Source of the DNA: Triticum aestivum
Taxonomy: Eukaryota; Streptophyta; Magnoliopsida; Poales; Poaceae
DNA: 64,000 bases
Direction of reading: 5' to 3'
Assembly: GCF_018294505.1 (NCBI RefSeq)
Contig: NC_057801.1
Coordinates: 851,753,583 to 851,817,582, forward strand
Part shown: positions 11,092-21,243 of the stretch, piece by piece
How positions within the stretch are numbered: position 1 is the stretch's first letter
How the letters are laid out: each line of letters begins with the position of its first letter
Notes under the pieces: generated by a model
What the model saw: only the letters and a program-made list of their open reading frames with translations
Database searches by the model: none
Told to the model about the DNA's origin: nothing
Program-made: the position numbers and the translations under genes

Positions 11092-11664
11092 GTAATTAAG
11101 CTTCATAATTTCATAATGCATGCATGGGTTTTAAATGAATTTGATTTACTCTTTTGCGCTCCCCACCATCTTGAAAATAAGATCTAAACCATGCCACCTG
11201 AAAAAAAGGTGTTAGTCAGTGCTGTACCTTTTGCGACTCAATGAAAGCTCATATTAAAATATTCGTTAACGGCTACTCTTGCAGCGTTGGTTTCAAGCTA
11301 CTGCCATTTCTTCTAAATTTCCAAGGAACGAGACTTTTTACAAGTGCACCAGATTTTATATTTCCAAGGAACATTTTATGTTTCTTAAAGAGTAAATTGC
11401 ACCAGATTTTCCCCATACTTTTCCTGAATTTCATATTTTGAACATATATAATGGCTTAAATTTAACCAGCACATCCCTCAAACACCTAAACTAGACACTC
11501 TCAACTGTTAAAACTAGACAAGATATGCACCCGTCGAGACCACTTCAAAACGTTTTGAGCGCTGAGATGCGAGTGTTGGATGAACCAAATACTAAACGTT
11601 CTCTGTCTTCATGTTTCTCAGGCTGCACCAACTAATCCACAGCTATATATGTTCCATTTTGCAG

Positions 11665-12032
11665 ACAAGCTCAAACGAGTTGGTTCAGTTTGATCCTTCC
11701 GACCTCAGCTTTCCCCTGTTGCCAAACCAGAGAGTCTTGTCGTCAACTAAGATAGTCAATATTACAGATCAGTACATCGGTTTCAGAGTATGCACCAAGA
11801 TAAGCAATTCAGCAAGGTACAATGCAAATCCATCGGAAGGAATTTTTCCCCACTGTCCACGCAAGTAATCCTGGTAACAAGGATAGCAGAGGAAAAGGAA
11901 CTAGAAGACACTCAGTGCAACGAAAAGTTTTTGGTGTGGAACGGCATTGTGACTGAAGATGCGAAAGCTAGCGATGTTATTGATAACATGTCCGAGACAA
12001 AGTGTACCGAGTTGCCCATTGTTCTTACACAG
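11665..12032 (+). pseudogene. MSP module A6 exon, frameshifted
   Basis: The boundaries TTTTGCAG|ACAAGC and ACACAG|GTGAGT are normal, but the length is 368 bp, one short of a whole number of codons. The frame reads TSSNELVQFDPSDLSFPLLP, KIVNITDQYIGF and EGIF, then fails near 11,849-11,852, where the PPRSTQ motif should be. One base appears lost in a C-rich stretch, giving a stop at 11,866. The other frame continues cleanly with VILVTRIAEEKELEDTQC, FLVWNGIVTEDAKASD and ELPIVLTQ. No equivalent exists in copy B between B5 and B7. Confidence 0.85.
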
Positions 12033-12436
12033 GTGAGTTCTCTATATGTAATGAATACGTCTTAATTTTTTTTTTACCTTTGTGTTTTTCTTCTCGACCA
12101 CATTAAAAGAGCTAAATATCCCCATCAATGTCCTCAGGTCCTGACCTTTGGAGCTCCCATACATTTAACTTGTGGCTCAACTAGAACACTTTTGAGCATA
12201 CTTATTTCGATAGTATGTGCTGCCAATGACTACGGCTACTTGCTCACTACAGCTATTATCATATGTTTTGAAAAGGGGGAAAATGCTGTCCACTGCACCA
12301 ATTGATGCACACGGCCATTTTATTGCATTTGCTAATTGCATATTTTATTTTCTACTTGCTCTCAAGTCACGTTGTGATCTCTAATTGCATATTTTACCCT
12401 TCCTAACTTATATATATGCTATGTTCTTTTCAGCAG

Positions 12437-12814
12437 ACAAGTTCATCTATCTCAGAGGAGTTGATCCAATTTGATCCACCAGAACTTCACTTTCCCATTT
12501 TGCCAAACAAGAAGGTGTTGTCCTCAATTAAGATAGTGAACCTTACGGATTACAATGTTGGTTTCAATACATATAGCAGGACAACAAGTGTGGCATGGTA
12601 CCACACAGAGCCACCGAGAGGAATCCTACCACCACGATCCACACAAAAACTTATGGTAACAAGAGAAGAAAAGGAAGATGCATTAAAATATAAGCAGTTC
12701 AATGATAAGTACTCTGTGTGGACAGGCATTGTATCCGAATGTGTCAAAGACAGCGAGCTTAGTGATTGCATGGCTGAACAAGAGAGCAAAGAGTTGCCCA
12801 TTGTTCTTGACAAG
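12437..12814 (+). CDS. MSP module A7 exon
   Basis: A 126-codon exon runs from TTCAGCAG|ACAAGT to GACAAG|GTTAGT, phase 0. It has the clearest module pattern: EELIQFDPPELHFPILPNKK, SIKIVNLTDYNVGF, RGILPPRSTQKLMV, YSVWTGIVSECVKDSELSD and KELPIVLDK. About 85 percent of residues match B7 (62,973-63,350) by eye. It is intact. Confidence 0.9.
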
Positions 12815-13326
12815 GTTAGTTAACTATTTTTTCTTGAGGACAAATTCATGATAATTTACTTGGTTTATTATAAAAACCGAGAGAGTCAACCTTTGCTTTT
12901 CCCATGGTTTTTTATTTTGAAATGAATAATATTTGGTACCCACTAAAATTTGGTAAATTAAACTTAGAGCAAAAAAACGAGAAACAATATGGAAACAACT
13001 CTACATATCCATCCCTAATACGGCAACCACTCCCACCCCTATGAGGATGCTACTCTTGCAATCAATGCTTCGCAACCAGCTCCCAAAGATATTCGCAACA
13101 CAACAAAGGTGGATAAAGTCACATCGTTGACTGCCCATATAGAACATGCAAACTTTTACTAGAAAAACTAAATGTTCAATATTCTGGTCATGACGACAGA
13201 ACCAACACTTTGTACTATTTTTTTGCATAAAGATAACTAAGGTACTGCTTTAATTTTATTTCAAACATAGGTGCTTCTCGGATGTTAGGTCCTACCAGGT
13301 GCTGTGGGTTTCATTGAATAAACGAC
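12815..13326 (+). other. Intron sequence after A7
   Basis: Non-coding intron left of the CACTA-type insertion. No repeat or gene is recognised here. Confidence 0.6.
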
Positions 13327-15146
13327 CACGAGTAGAAAACAGGGCTTTCGTCACAGCCGGATCGGAGCAATAGTCCCGGTTGCGTTATGAACCGGGACTA
13401 ATCTGAGCATTAGTCCCGGTTCGAGCGGCTAGGGCTTCGGGAAGGCATTAGTCCCGGTTCAAATGGGACCTTTAGTCCCGGTTTGAGACACGAACTTGGA
13501 CTAAAGGGTGCGATTCCCTTTAGTCCTGGTTCGTGTTACAAACCGGGACTAAAGGGGTTCTGATTTTTTTTTTGTTTTTTGTTTTTCTATTTGTTTTTTG
13601 TTTTTAGTCTCTGTTTCAAATTGCTTATATCTTTTAGGATATTAAATGTTTTTGAGTGAATATTTTTGCATTAGATTCAAAATTTTGTCTAGTTTCTGTT
13701 TGTGCCATTAGTTTTCAATTTTGAATGTTTTAAATATGAATTTGTTCAAATTTGCTTCAAACACTAGATTGTGAATAATTTGAGTTTAAAAATAGTTTTT
13801 AATGTAACTATTTTTGCTCCTAGTCACATGTCAGATTGTTGTCACAGTAAGATTAATTTGGTTATTTTTAGAATAATATAAATTAGGATTTTAATTAAAA
13901 CAGTTTTGCTTTGCTTATAGTTGTTTTAGTCCTTTAATTGTTGTTTTCAATTATGTTTAGTTAGTTCTTTCTGTAGATTTCAACATGTTGTAGTAGGCTT
14001 CTATTAGACAACAGTAGATAATTTTTTTTATTAATTAATATTGATTTTGCTACTATTTTGTATTAATAGTTGTTTAGCCTATAATAATAGTTGATAGAAT
14101 TAGTTTTGCTATATTAAAAAGTAATTCTTTTTGCCACTTTAATAGAACATGACTCTGGCTTGGTTAACCTTAGTTGTGACTCTTGTTGGGACGGTGCTAG
14201 TAGATGTAGTCGATGGTAGGACTGGATGGACACCATCCTGGATTAAAAGGGTTCAAACTCTACCCCCCCCCCCCCCCCCCCCGGTGTATCGCCATTTCAT
14301 TTTTGAAAAAACAAAAGAAATTGATAAAAACTTCAAAAATTTAAATCCTTCGAGATGTAGTTATGTTACTACATCTACTAGTTAGGAAAATTAAAAAACA
14401 TAAAACGACTATATCTTTTGCATACGATGTAAAAAAAATGTGTAATATATCAAAATGTTCAGGATGAAAATCCGCATCCGATTTTGACGGCCGTAGGCCA
14501 TTTTGCAAATTTTTAGAATCCTCAAATTCTAAAAGAAAAAAAGATATGCTCAAATTTCAGTTTTTTGAATTTTGATCAAACTATGGTCAAATTACTTATT
14601 CAAGAAATATTAGTGTTACTAAATAATTATTCAAGAATATTAGTGTTACTAAATAATTATTTCAGTTTTTTAAATTTTGGTCAAGTTTGGTCAAACGGTG
14701 GTCAAACTATGGTCAAACTACTTATTTAAGAAATATTAGTGTTACTAAATAATTATTGGTTTTAAGAATAATAGTTTCAAACTCAAATGGTGTAACGTGT
14801 AACTTCATGCTCAACTTCAACTCCTAAGGGTTAATAGGATCGACAGCTTATTATTGTCAGGAAAACAACAAATGTAGACTTGGAAACAAAGGGGAATAGA
14901 ACTCGATGATTAGAGATTAAATACAAATAATTTAGAAATTTGAAAATCGAGAAAAAAATTCAAAAAAAAATTCCAGAAAAATTCAAAAAAAATTCAAAAA
15001 ACACCAACCGGGACTAAAGGTCGAGCTCCAGACAGCGGTCACGTGGATGGCCTTTAGTCCCGGTTCGTAACACAATCGGTACTAAGGGGGGGGGGGCTTT
15101 AGTCCCGGTACCAGAACCGGGACTAAAGGCCCGTTTTCTACTAGTG
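13327..15146. mobile_element. Non-autonomous CACTA element
   Basis: The left end CACGAGTAGAAAACAGGGC and right end GCCCGTTTTCTACTAGTG are inverted repeats; the left one has a T-to-G change in CACTA. Subterminal TTTAGTCCCGGTT motifs in both orientations fill the first 200 and last 140 bases. The flanks are GAC and GGC, an imperfect 3-bp target duplication. The AT-rich core (13,560-14,990) holds no recognisable gene and includes an 18-C run (14,265-14,282). Length is 1,820 bp. Confidence 0.85.
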
Positions 15147-15648
15147 GGCATATGGTTGCCAACATGCAATTTTCACTATAATTTCAGCTTAAGCTTGTAG
15201 AATTGCGACATTATGTAAATTCTTATAATTACTTTATGCGTATTTCTAATTAGCTGTATAGAAAAATCTAAGTTTCAAAAGGCAATGTTTTTCTTGTTGA
15301 TACCATCATCAAACTAACAACACTTCTATCTTTTTTAGCTCTAGTGATCTACTTCAAAGCCCACAAATAAATTAGCCTGCATGGCATCACAATCTGTTTT
15401 GTAACTCAGACTAATGTGTTCTTTTTAATAGCCATTGCACGGTTTAGAACTTTATTTTGAGTACACATGGCCTAATGTCGCAATAGTAACTTTTCAGTAC
15501 TATATTGACATAGATTTAGTTTTGTGGATATTTTAAGCAAGGCAAAAGATTTTCCATTCCATTAATTAAGAAGATACTCACTCGGTTATTTAGCGGAAAA
15601 CTAGACGAAAACCAATACAACGCCCATACGGCCTAGTTCGCCGAGCCG

Positions 15649-15674
<26 letters not shown>
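15649..15674. repeat. (AC)n microsatellite
   Basis: Thirteen uninterrupted AC dinucleotides in the A7-A8 intron. Confidence 0.95.
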
Positions 15675-15679
<5 letters not shown>

Positions 15680-15873
15680 TTGTTGAGAACAAAACATCAT
15701 CAAGGTAGCACATTGCCATCATCGTCATCATTTCTCCTCAAGCAAACAACTCTGACTCCAGCACAAACAACCATCGACAAAGCCCACACGGCAATGAATG
15801 GTAGTATATGTTACTATCTTCACAATGAATGGTAGTATCTAAACCTGGTGACACACTTGTGATTTCTGATTAA

Positions 15874-16162
15874 GGCCTCCTTTGGTTTGAAGGAATTTCA
15901 TAGGAATTCTAGAGGATAGGATTCTTATAGGATTTCTTCCTTTAGAGCCCTTTCGTTCATAGGAATGGATTCCTATTCCTACATAGGATTGGTTTCTATC
16001 CTCCACATTTCATAGAAAAATAAAAATGAGCCTAGATTTAATGGAAAAATTCCTTTGATGTCAACCAAATGACATCTCGTTTCCTATTCCTACTCATAGG
16101 ATTTGAGATACATGTCATCTCATTTCCTACAAAATTCCTATTCCTATGAACCAAAAGAGGCC
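15874..16162. mobile_element. Tourist-like MITE
   Basis: GGCCTCCTTTGGTT at the left and AACCAAAAGAGGCC at the right form an imperfect inverted repeat, flanked by TAA on both sides (15,871-15,873 and 16,163-16,165). The interior repeats CATAGGAATT/AATTCCTATG. The 289-bp length and TAA target fit the PIF/Harbinger-derived Tourist group. Confidence 0.8.
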
Positions 16163-16461
16163 TAAACTTTAATTTCATACTACTACTACCTCTCTCTCAG
16201 TTTACAGGGTGTGTGCGTATCCCTAGGTCGTCAATTTGACCAACCTAATATCGTCTCTCCCCCTCCCTCCCTTAAATACGTGGGAGGCCTAAGTAGTAAA
16301 TGATCACGGATTCCATCTCTATGTGATGATTGATGCGCCACAAACCCACTTGTGCAACTTTATTTATTCTGCATGGAAGTCGTGTTTGTTTCTCATTGCA
16401 TGGAGAAACGAAATGACGAAGATTTTCTTCTCATTGCATGGAAGTCGTGTTTGTTTTGCAG

Positions 16462-17224
16462 ATAAACTCACTAACCTCAGATGAGCTGGTCCAGTTGGAT
16501 CCCGCTGAGCTCTGCATGCCCCACTGGCCAAACAAGGAAATGAAGTTCATAGTAAATGTAGTCAACACTACAGATTTCTACGTTGCTTTCAATGTATATA
16601 TCATCCGCAGGAATGCAGCGCGGGACAAGAGAACTGCAGCTGGAGCATCGAAAGTAATCCTGCCACCACGATCAACTGAAAGAAGAATACTACATTGGAT
16701 AATTGATGAGACCGAGGAGCCTGTAGAAGATTTCTTTGTGTGGAGCCGTGTTGTGACTGAGGGTGTCGATAGCAGGGACATCACTGGTTACATGGTTGAG
16801 GAAGAGAGTAAGAAACTGCTCTTTATTGTTAATAATAAGGTGAGTATCTCAAAGGAGCTGATCCAGTTTGACCCACCAGAGCTGAGCCTCCCCTTGATGA
16901 TGATGCCAAACAAGCCCTTGCTGTTTTCAGTTAATATAGTCAACAGTACAGACTACTATGTTGGTTTTGATAAATATAACCCGCAAACAAATGTGGCCTG
17001 GTACTACACAAAACCTGCGGGTGGAGTTATGCCACCACGGGCCACTCAAAGACTGGTAGTATTAAAGGGTACCGAAGAAAAAGGAGGAGCTGCTTAGTGA
17101 GTGCCAAGACGATAAGTTCCTTGTATGGAGCTGCTTAGTCAATGAAGGTGCCAAAGCCAGCGACCTTGCTGGTTGTGCTCAATACACAGTGGGTAGGGAG
17201 TTGCCAATTGTTTATACTAACAAG
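16462..17224 (+). pseudogene. Fused MSP modules A8+A9, A9 frameshifted
   Basis: One open stretch carries two modules. A8 (16,462-16,839, 126 codons) reads DELVQLDPAELCMPHWP, VNVVNTTDFYVAF, VILPPRSTERR, FFVWSRVVTEGVDSRDIT and KKLLFIVNNK. Its old donor AAG|GTGAGT is still present at 16,839/16,840 but is read as VS, joining directly to KELIQFDPPELSLPL of A9. A9 continues to VMPPRATQRLVV and then breaks: a run of five A (17,078-17,082) has one base too many, giving a stop at 17,095-17,097. The alternative frame reads LLSECQDDKFLVWSCLVNEGAKASDLAG and RELPIVYTNK, ending at AAG|GTAATT. The intron and the first codons of A9 appear to have been deleted. Confidence 0.82.
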
Positions 17225-17331
17225 GTAATTAAGTTCCGTAATTATGCAATGAATGTGTTAAAAAATAATAATTTACTACCTTCAAAGCTCAACATTTGTC
17301 CTACTACGTGTTGGTTAACATTTCTTTATTA

Positions 17332-17454
17332 CTCCCTCCGTCCGAAAATACTTGTCATCAAAATGGATAAAAAGAGATGTATGTAGAACTAAAATATGTC
17401 TAGATACATCCCCTTTTATCTATTTTGGTGACAAGTTTTTCCGGACGGAGGGAG
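17332..17454. mobile_element. Stowaway MITE
   Basis: CTCCCTCCGTCCG at the left is inverted at the right as CGGACGGAGGGAG, with TA flanks (17,330-17,331 and 17,455-17,456). It is 123 bp and folds as a long hairpin. Confidence 0.92.
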
Positions 17455-17596
17455 TACTTAGCATTGCAACATTTTTTGTCCTACTGCCTCCGTTTTGAAG
17501 TATATAAAAAAAACATTTTGACCTGTCTTATATTTTTGTCTTCATCCAAGATCCTCAGACTTGTTGAATTGAAACAGCTGAATTCCTTTTTTGCAG

Positions 17597-17980
17597 ACAA
17601 GCAACTTATGCACCTCAGACGAGTTGATTCAGCTTGATCCTCCACAGCTCCCCTTCACCTTCGTTCCCAACATGAGGGTGTCCATGTTGCGCTTGCTTAA
17701 AATTGTCAATGTTACACATCACATTGTCGGTTTCAGCGCATGGCCTCATGAAGACAATTCTGCGTCCTACACAATCGAACCGGATGCAGGGATCCTGCAA
17801 CCACACTCCATGCAAGCAATCAAGGTAAGAAGGACACCAAAGAAAAATGAAACGGAAGGCATACAGTGCAAAGACAAGATTTTTGTGTGGAATGGAATTG
17901 TGACTGAAGGTGTCCAAGTTAGTGATGTCGGTATATGCTGGAAGAATGACGATAAAGAGTTGCCCATTATTCTTACCAAG
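17597..17980 (+). CDS. MSP module A10 exon
   Basis: A 128-codon exon starts TTTTGCAG|ACAAGC and ends ACCAAG|GTGAGT, phase 0. Landmarks are DELIQLDPPQLPFTFVPN, LKIVNVTHHIVGF (Asp of NxTD changed to His), AGILQPHSMQAIKV, KIFVWNGIVTEGVQVSDVG and KELPIILTK. Its opening resembles A6. It is the last module before the gene end. The frame stays open past the donor (see the tail entry). Confidence 0.87.
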
Positions 17981-18238
17981 GTGAGTTTTCCAGTTAATTT
18001 GTCAGTCTTAAGTGTCGATTTACCCCTGTCAGTTCCAATAACAATAATCCCATTGGGAATCGCTAATGAGTTCAAATTTGAACTAAAACTTAGGTACAGA
18101 TACAACTATTATGTCAGACAAGAATTTAAGTATAACTTAGGTACAAATACAACTACTATTACGCTAATTGATACAGCTAATAACTATGTTGACAGCCTGG
18201 AGAAAGCAGTTCAAGGTAGGATCGGGATGGTCAGCTAA
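17981..18238 (+). CDS. Possible C-terminal tail of copy A
   Basis: If the A10 donor is not used, the frame stays open for 85 more codons to a TAA at 18,236-18,238. It passes VSFPVNLSVLSVDLPLSVP and ends VDSLEKAVQGRIGMVS. Two near-identical AACTTAGGTACARATACAAC segments (about 18,087 and 18,135) lie inside it. An AATAAA-like signal (AAATAAAA, 18,528-18,535) follows within 300 bp. Either this is the real terminal exon, fused to A10 or reached by a short intron, or it is chance reading into the 3' region. No family is recognised. Confidence 0.4.
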   Translation: MSFPVNLSVLSVDLPLSVPITIIPLGIANEFKFELKLRYRYNYYVRQEFKYNLGTNTTTITLIDTANNYVDSLEKAVQGRIGMVS

Positions 18239-19063
18239 TCTCTTGGACGTAAAGGCTTGCGAAGGTAATTAATCTATGCTTATTTCTCACTACTACTTTT
18301 TTACTCGGATATAAACACATTCCTTGTGGCTTTGTAGTTTGAGCATTTTGTTAAAATTCTTGAACTGTGTTGCTAGTCTCCAAGCTGTATGGTTTTGGTT
18401 TGGTTTCCTTTTTGTAGCTCTGTGTGGTGTAAGTCGTCGGACATTGTTTTTGTGGGGTAATGGAAAATGGCGAAAAAAATACTATGTAAGACAGTTGCTT
18501 GTCCGCAATTATATATTTTAGATGCACAAATAAAAGGACACTGAAATGGTAATATCAATTTCAAGAATAGTAGTCTGTGCCAAAAAAGAATCAAAAATAG
18601 TTATCCATCGAAAAAAATGTACCCGGCCATGGCTCACTATCAGGCACCTGAACTTTACGCACACTTAGCGGCACTGGATATTTTCGATTGTTTTCTCCAT
18701 TGATCTTTCCTCCAATAGATGCGGGGGAGTCAATTTACTGGTTTTCTTCTGCTTGTTGTAGCACAGCCACACCCACACCAGAACCATTTTCTGCAACTTC
18801 TCGCTGCCAACCATGTTATTGCTTTTCTGTAAAAGGCATATTTGGGAAAATATGAATCCCACATAGTTCGTATCTGGAAAAATGTCTAAGTAGAGCCTAA
18901 ATTAACAGATGTTTTTTACAAAGTGTAGAAATATTAACCGGTCTTTAGTAAATTATTATAGGGAAGGGCTGGCAAAGCAATTGTGATTGACCTGTTTGTT
19001 GGCTTTTAGTTTATTTATCATTATATATATTTTTAATTTTTATTAGCTCAACTGTCGTATTTT
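18239..19063. other. 3' flank of copy A
   Basis: AT-rich sequence with no gene. The AAATAAAA at 18,528-18,535 is a possible polyadenylation signal. Confidence 0.5.
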
Positions 19064-19745
19064 TTTTTTTGAAATGAAAGTGGTCGCCCCCCCCCCCCCC
19101 CCCCCCCCCGCCCCAACTTTTATTAAAAAGCAAAGGCGCAACCAACACCAGACTGTTACCAGCTCTCGGCTCCAGCCAGAAGTACCTGCAGCAGAATTAT
19201 TACAAGACTGACAGGCGAAAATGTCTCTCGACAGAACCTAGTCTTTTTTGGCTAGAAAACAGAAAGAGAGGTGAAAGAGAGCAGATCAGCAAGCTCCATT
19301 ATCTACCAACCCCAGCATCATCAACACGCCAAGCGATCCTAAGCAATTCCCCACGATGATGGTCGAGTAGCTTCAAGCATCGGAGGAGTAACGCAGCCTG
19401 GGAGTCCGTACACAGCACCTTCCATTGATGAATATGCTTCCCCACCAAAGCGCACACCTGATACTTCTCCATTTTCTTCCCTGTAAAACAAATTCATTCC
19501 GAAGCAACCATAAGCTCCATAAGGTAGCAGCAGAAACTAAGTTAACAACATCATAGCATTTCTTCTTCTTCCAAAAGGAAATAAATGAAGTAAAGGATTC
19601 AGGAATAGGTATATCAACATAATCAGAAATCACTCTCCAGACTTGTTGGGCAACCACACAATCAAAGAAAAGATGTTGTATACTTTCCAGCTCATTGCAG
19701 AAAGCACATGCCGTGTGTATTAGTTTTTCGCTTTTCAATTCATAA
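19064..19745 (-). mobile_element. 5'-truncated LINE fragment (zf-RVT end)
   Basis: A T-run at the left (about 19,057-19,067, the poly-A tail in reverse) is followed by a run of about 22 C with one G and TTTTATTAAAAAGC, typical of Triticeae LINE 3' ends. On the minus strand, 19,738-19,373 encodes IHTACAFCNELESIQHLFFDC, then VWRVISDYVDIP and LWSLWLLRNEFV. This is the zinc-binding domain found after plant LINE reverse transcriptases (zf-RVT, PF13966). The RT core and upstream parts are absent. Confidence 0.82.
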
Positions 19746-19990
19746 CTTGGAGCATGTTTATCTATGTAGGTACATCATGGGTTGTAACAGTAAAAAAATC
19801 CTGGATATGGACATGGCAAAAATGCTGTAAAAAAAAGGAAAAGGCGGCAATGAGCTTGAGGACGTGAAGCCTACCTTGCTCGTCATGGATGGAATCATTT
19901 AATTATTATAAATATAAATTTGATACAATAATCTCAGATTGTGACCGTAGCTTGAACTACGACTCCTCTGTTTCTGGTACATAACTTGTA

Positions 19991-20072
19991 CTCCCTCCGT
20001 TTCAAAATAGATGACCCAACTTTATACTAAAGTTAGTATAAAATTGGATCATCTATTTTGGAACGGAGGGAG
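19991..20072. mobile_element. Stowaway MITE
   Basis: CTCCCTCCGTTTCAAAATAGAT at the left is inverted at the right as ATCTATTTTGGAACGGAGGGAG. TA lies outside both ends. The centre ACTAAAGTTAGTATAAAATT also occurs in the MITE at 52,807. Confidence 0.93.
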
Positions 20073-20542
20073 TAGCTTGTGTGGCAGCATGTTCACCCAC
20101 GCCCTGACGACTATGATGCGATTTGTGTGACAATGAAGAAGTATTGAGACGACAGACCACCGTGCATGTCTAGCTGACTCAACCATCGATCTAAGTTGTC
20201 TGGTTCTTCGATTGAGCTCATTGCCCTTGCTGTACTTCTATTTTACACTCACTCATTGGATGGATTGGTTGATTAATTGATTGCACAACATCATACGGCT
20301 TCTGTTACGTATATCGAGAAATAAGGATGCCGGTCATCCTCCCGGCTCCTCACCGCTCGCGATCCCTGGCCGTTGGATCGGGTGGCTTGATCGGATCTGG
20401 GCCATCAGATCAAGCCTTCGGATGACCTGCGCCGTTGGATCAAAGAGGAGCCCTGTAGCAATGAATAGTTTCACCCCGTTCATGCCACCGCTCGTAATTC
20501 CGGCGTCCCCCGGGGGCATCTTCGTCATTTCACGCACATAGG

Positions 20543-20549
20543 TATAAAA
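20543..20549 (+). promoter_or_regulatory. Putative TATA box
   Basis: TATAAAA lies about 200 bp before the ATG at 20,745, followed by a C/T-rich leader (CCTCCTCTCCCACTCGCGCC) with ACCCTAG motifs typical of cereal 5' leaders. Upstream, GCCGTTGGATC is repeated (20,368 and 20,431). Confidence 0.5.
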
Positions 20550-20744
20550 GTGACGGCTCCCGTGGAGATAACCCTAGCCGCCTCACTCCTGCATTCGTCC
20601 CCCTCGTTTCCTCCTCTCCCACTCGCGCCGCTCCCTATCCTCTTCCTCCCGCCCCGCCTCTATCTCCCCCTCCAAACCCTAGGCTGTGCCCGGCCGCCTC
20701 GCTGCCCCACCGCCGGCCGCCGCCGCTCGCCCGGGTACCCATCC

Positions 20745-20927
20745 ATGACCTCACGCCGCCCTCTCCTCTTCCTTCTCGGCCTATTCGCGCTCACGGAGGC
20801 CAACGCAGGCGCGCTGCTCTGGGTGGCGCGCCGCCTCCGCCGCCGGCAGGAGGTGGCCGCGGTGGCCGCCGCGCAGCCCGGCGACCAGGAGCTCCCCGGC
20901 GAGCAACCATTCCCCTACGAGAAGAAG
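20745..20927 (+). CDS. First-exon-like gene fragment, unknown product
   Basis: A 61-codon exon begins MTSRRPLLFLLGLFALTEAN. An N-terminal hydrophobic stretch could be a signal anchor. A basic RRLRRRQE patch follows, then AVAAAQPGDQELPGEQPFPYEKK, ending at AAG|GTGAGG. Composition is very GC-rich, like cereal first exons, and a TATA box and leader precede it. No second exon was found: within about 130 bp downstream the sequence becomes an antisense LINE fragment. It is therefore most likely a broken gene or a captured 5' fragment. The family is not recognised. Confidence 0.45.
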
Positions 20928-21060
20928 GTGAGGAGGACACGCCCCTCCATCAAGAGATGGCCAAGGCGGCCGCGCTGCTTTGGGTCAGTAGTGGCGATTA
21001 AGTGTTCCAGCAATGGGGGGCCAACTAGTGCCCACACGCAGCGTGCCATCATGCACTCGA

Positions 21061-21243
21061 TCAAGTTGTGCCTCCATGAGTCTTGCATGCCGCAAACACA
21101 ACACTACAAGAATTCGCAGTCGCCGTGTTTCTTTTTTTACGCACATCCTCTGGGAGAGAATGGCGAGCTAGGCTCCATAAAAACATTTTCAACATAGCTG
21201 GGACCGTGACATTCCAAATGACTCCATAAAAACATTTCCGCAC
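21061..21243 (-). mobile_element. LINE zf-RVT fragment
   Basis: The minus strand reads VPAMLKMFLWSLARHSLPE and DVRKKRNTATANSC, a pattern found in the zinc-binding domain after non-LTR reverse transcriptases. It is short and isolated. Flanking ends were not resolved. Confidence 0.6.

Larger units (their letters stand above)
1..18238 (+). other. Kinase-MSP gene copy A, 3' part (gene model)
   Basis: Overall model for the exons listed separately: A1 (1-206, cut by the window edge), A2 1184-1561, A3 9443-9823, A4 10119-10625, A5 10708-11091, A6 11665-12032, A7 12437-12814, A8+A9 16462-17224, A10 17597-17980 with an open tail to 18238. All joins are phase 0. By analogy with copy B, the kinase exons should lie left of position 1. 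Copy A cannot be translated through as it stands: A6 has lost one base and A9 has gained one. The next gene in the same orientation starts at 25,125, so this is the upstream member of a tandem pair. The exon calls rest on protein similarity among modules and on splice consensus. The assignment of all exons to one transcript is inferred. Confidence 0.75.
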
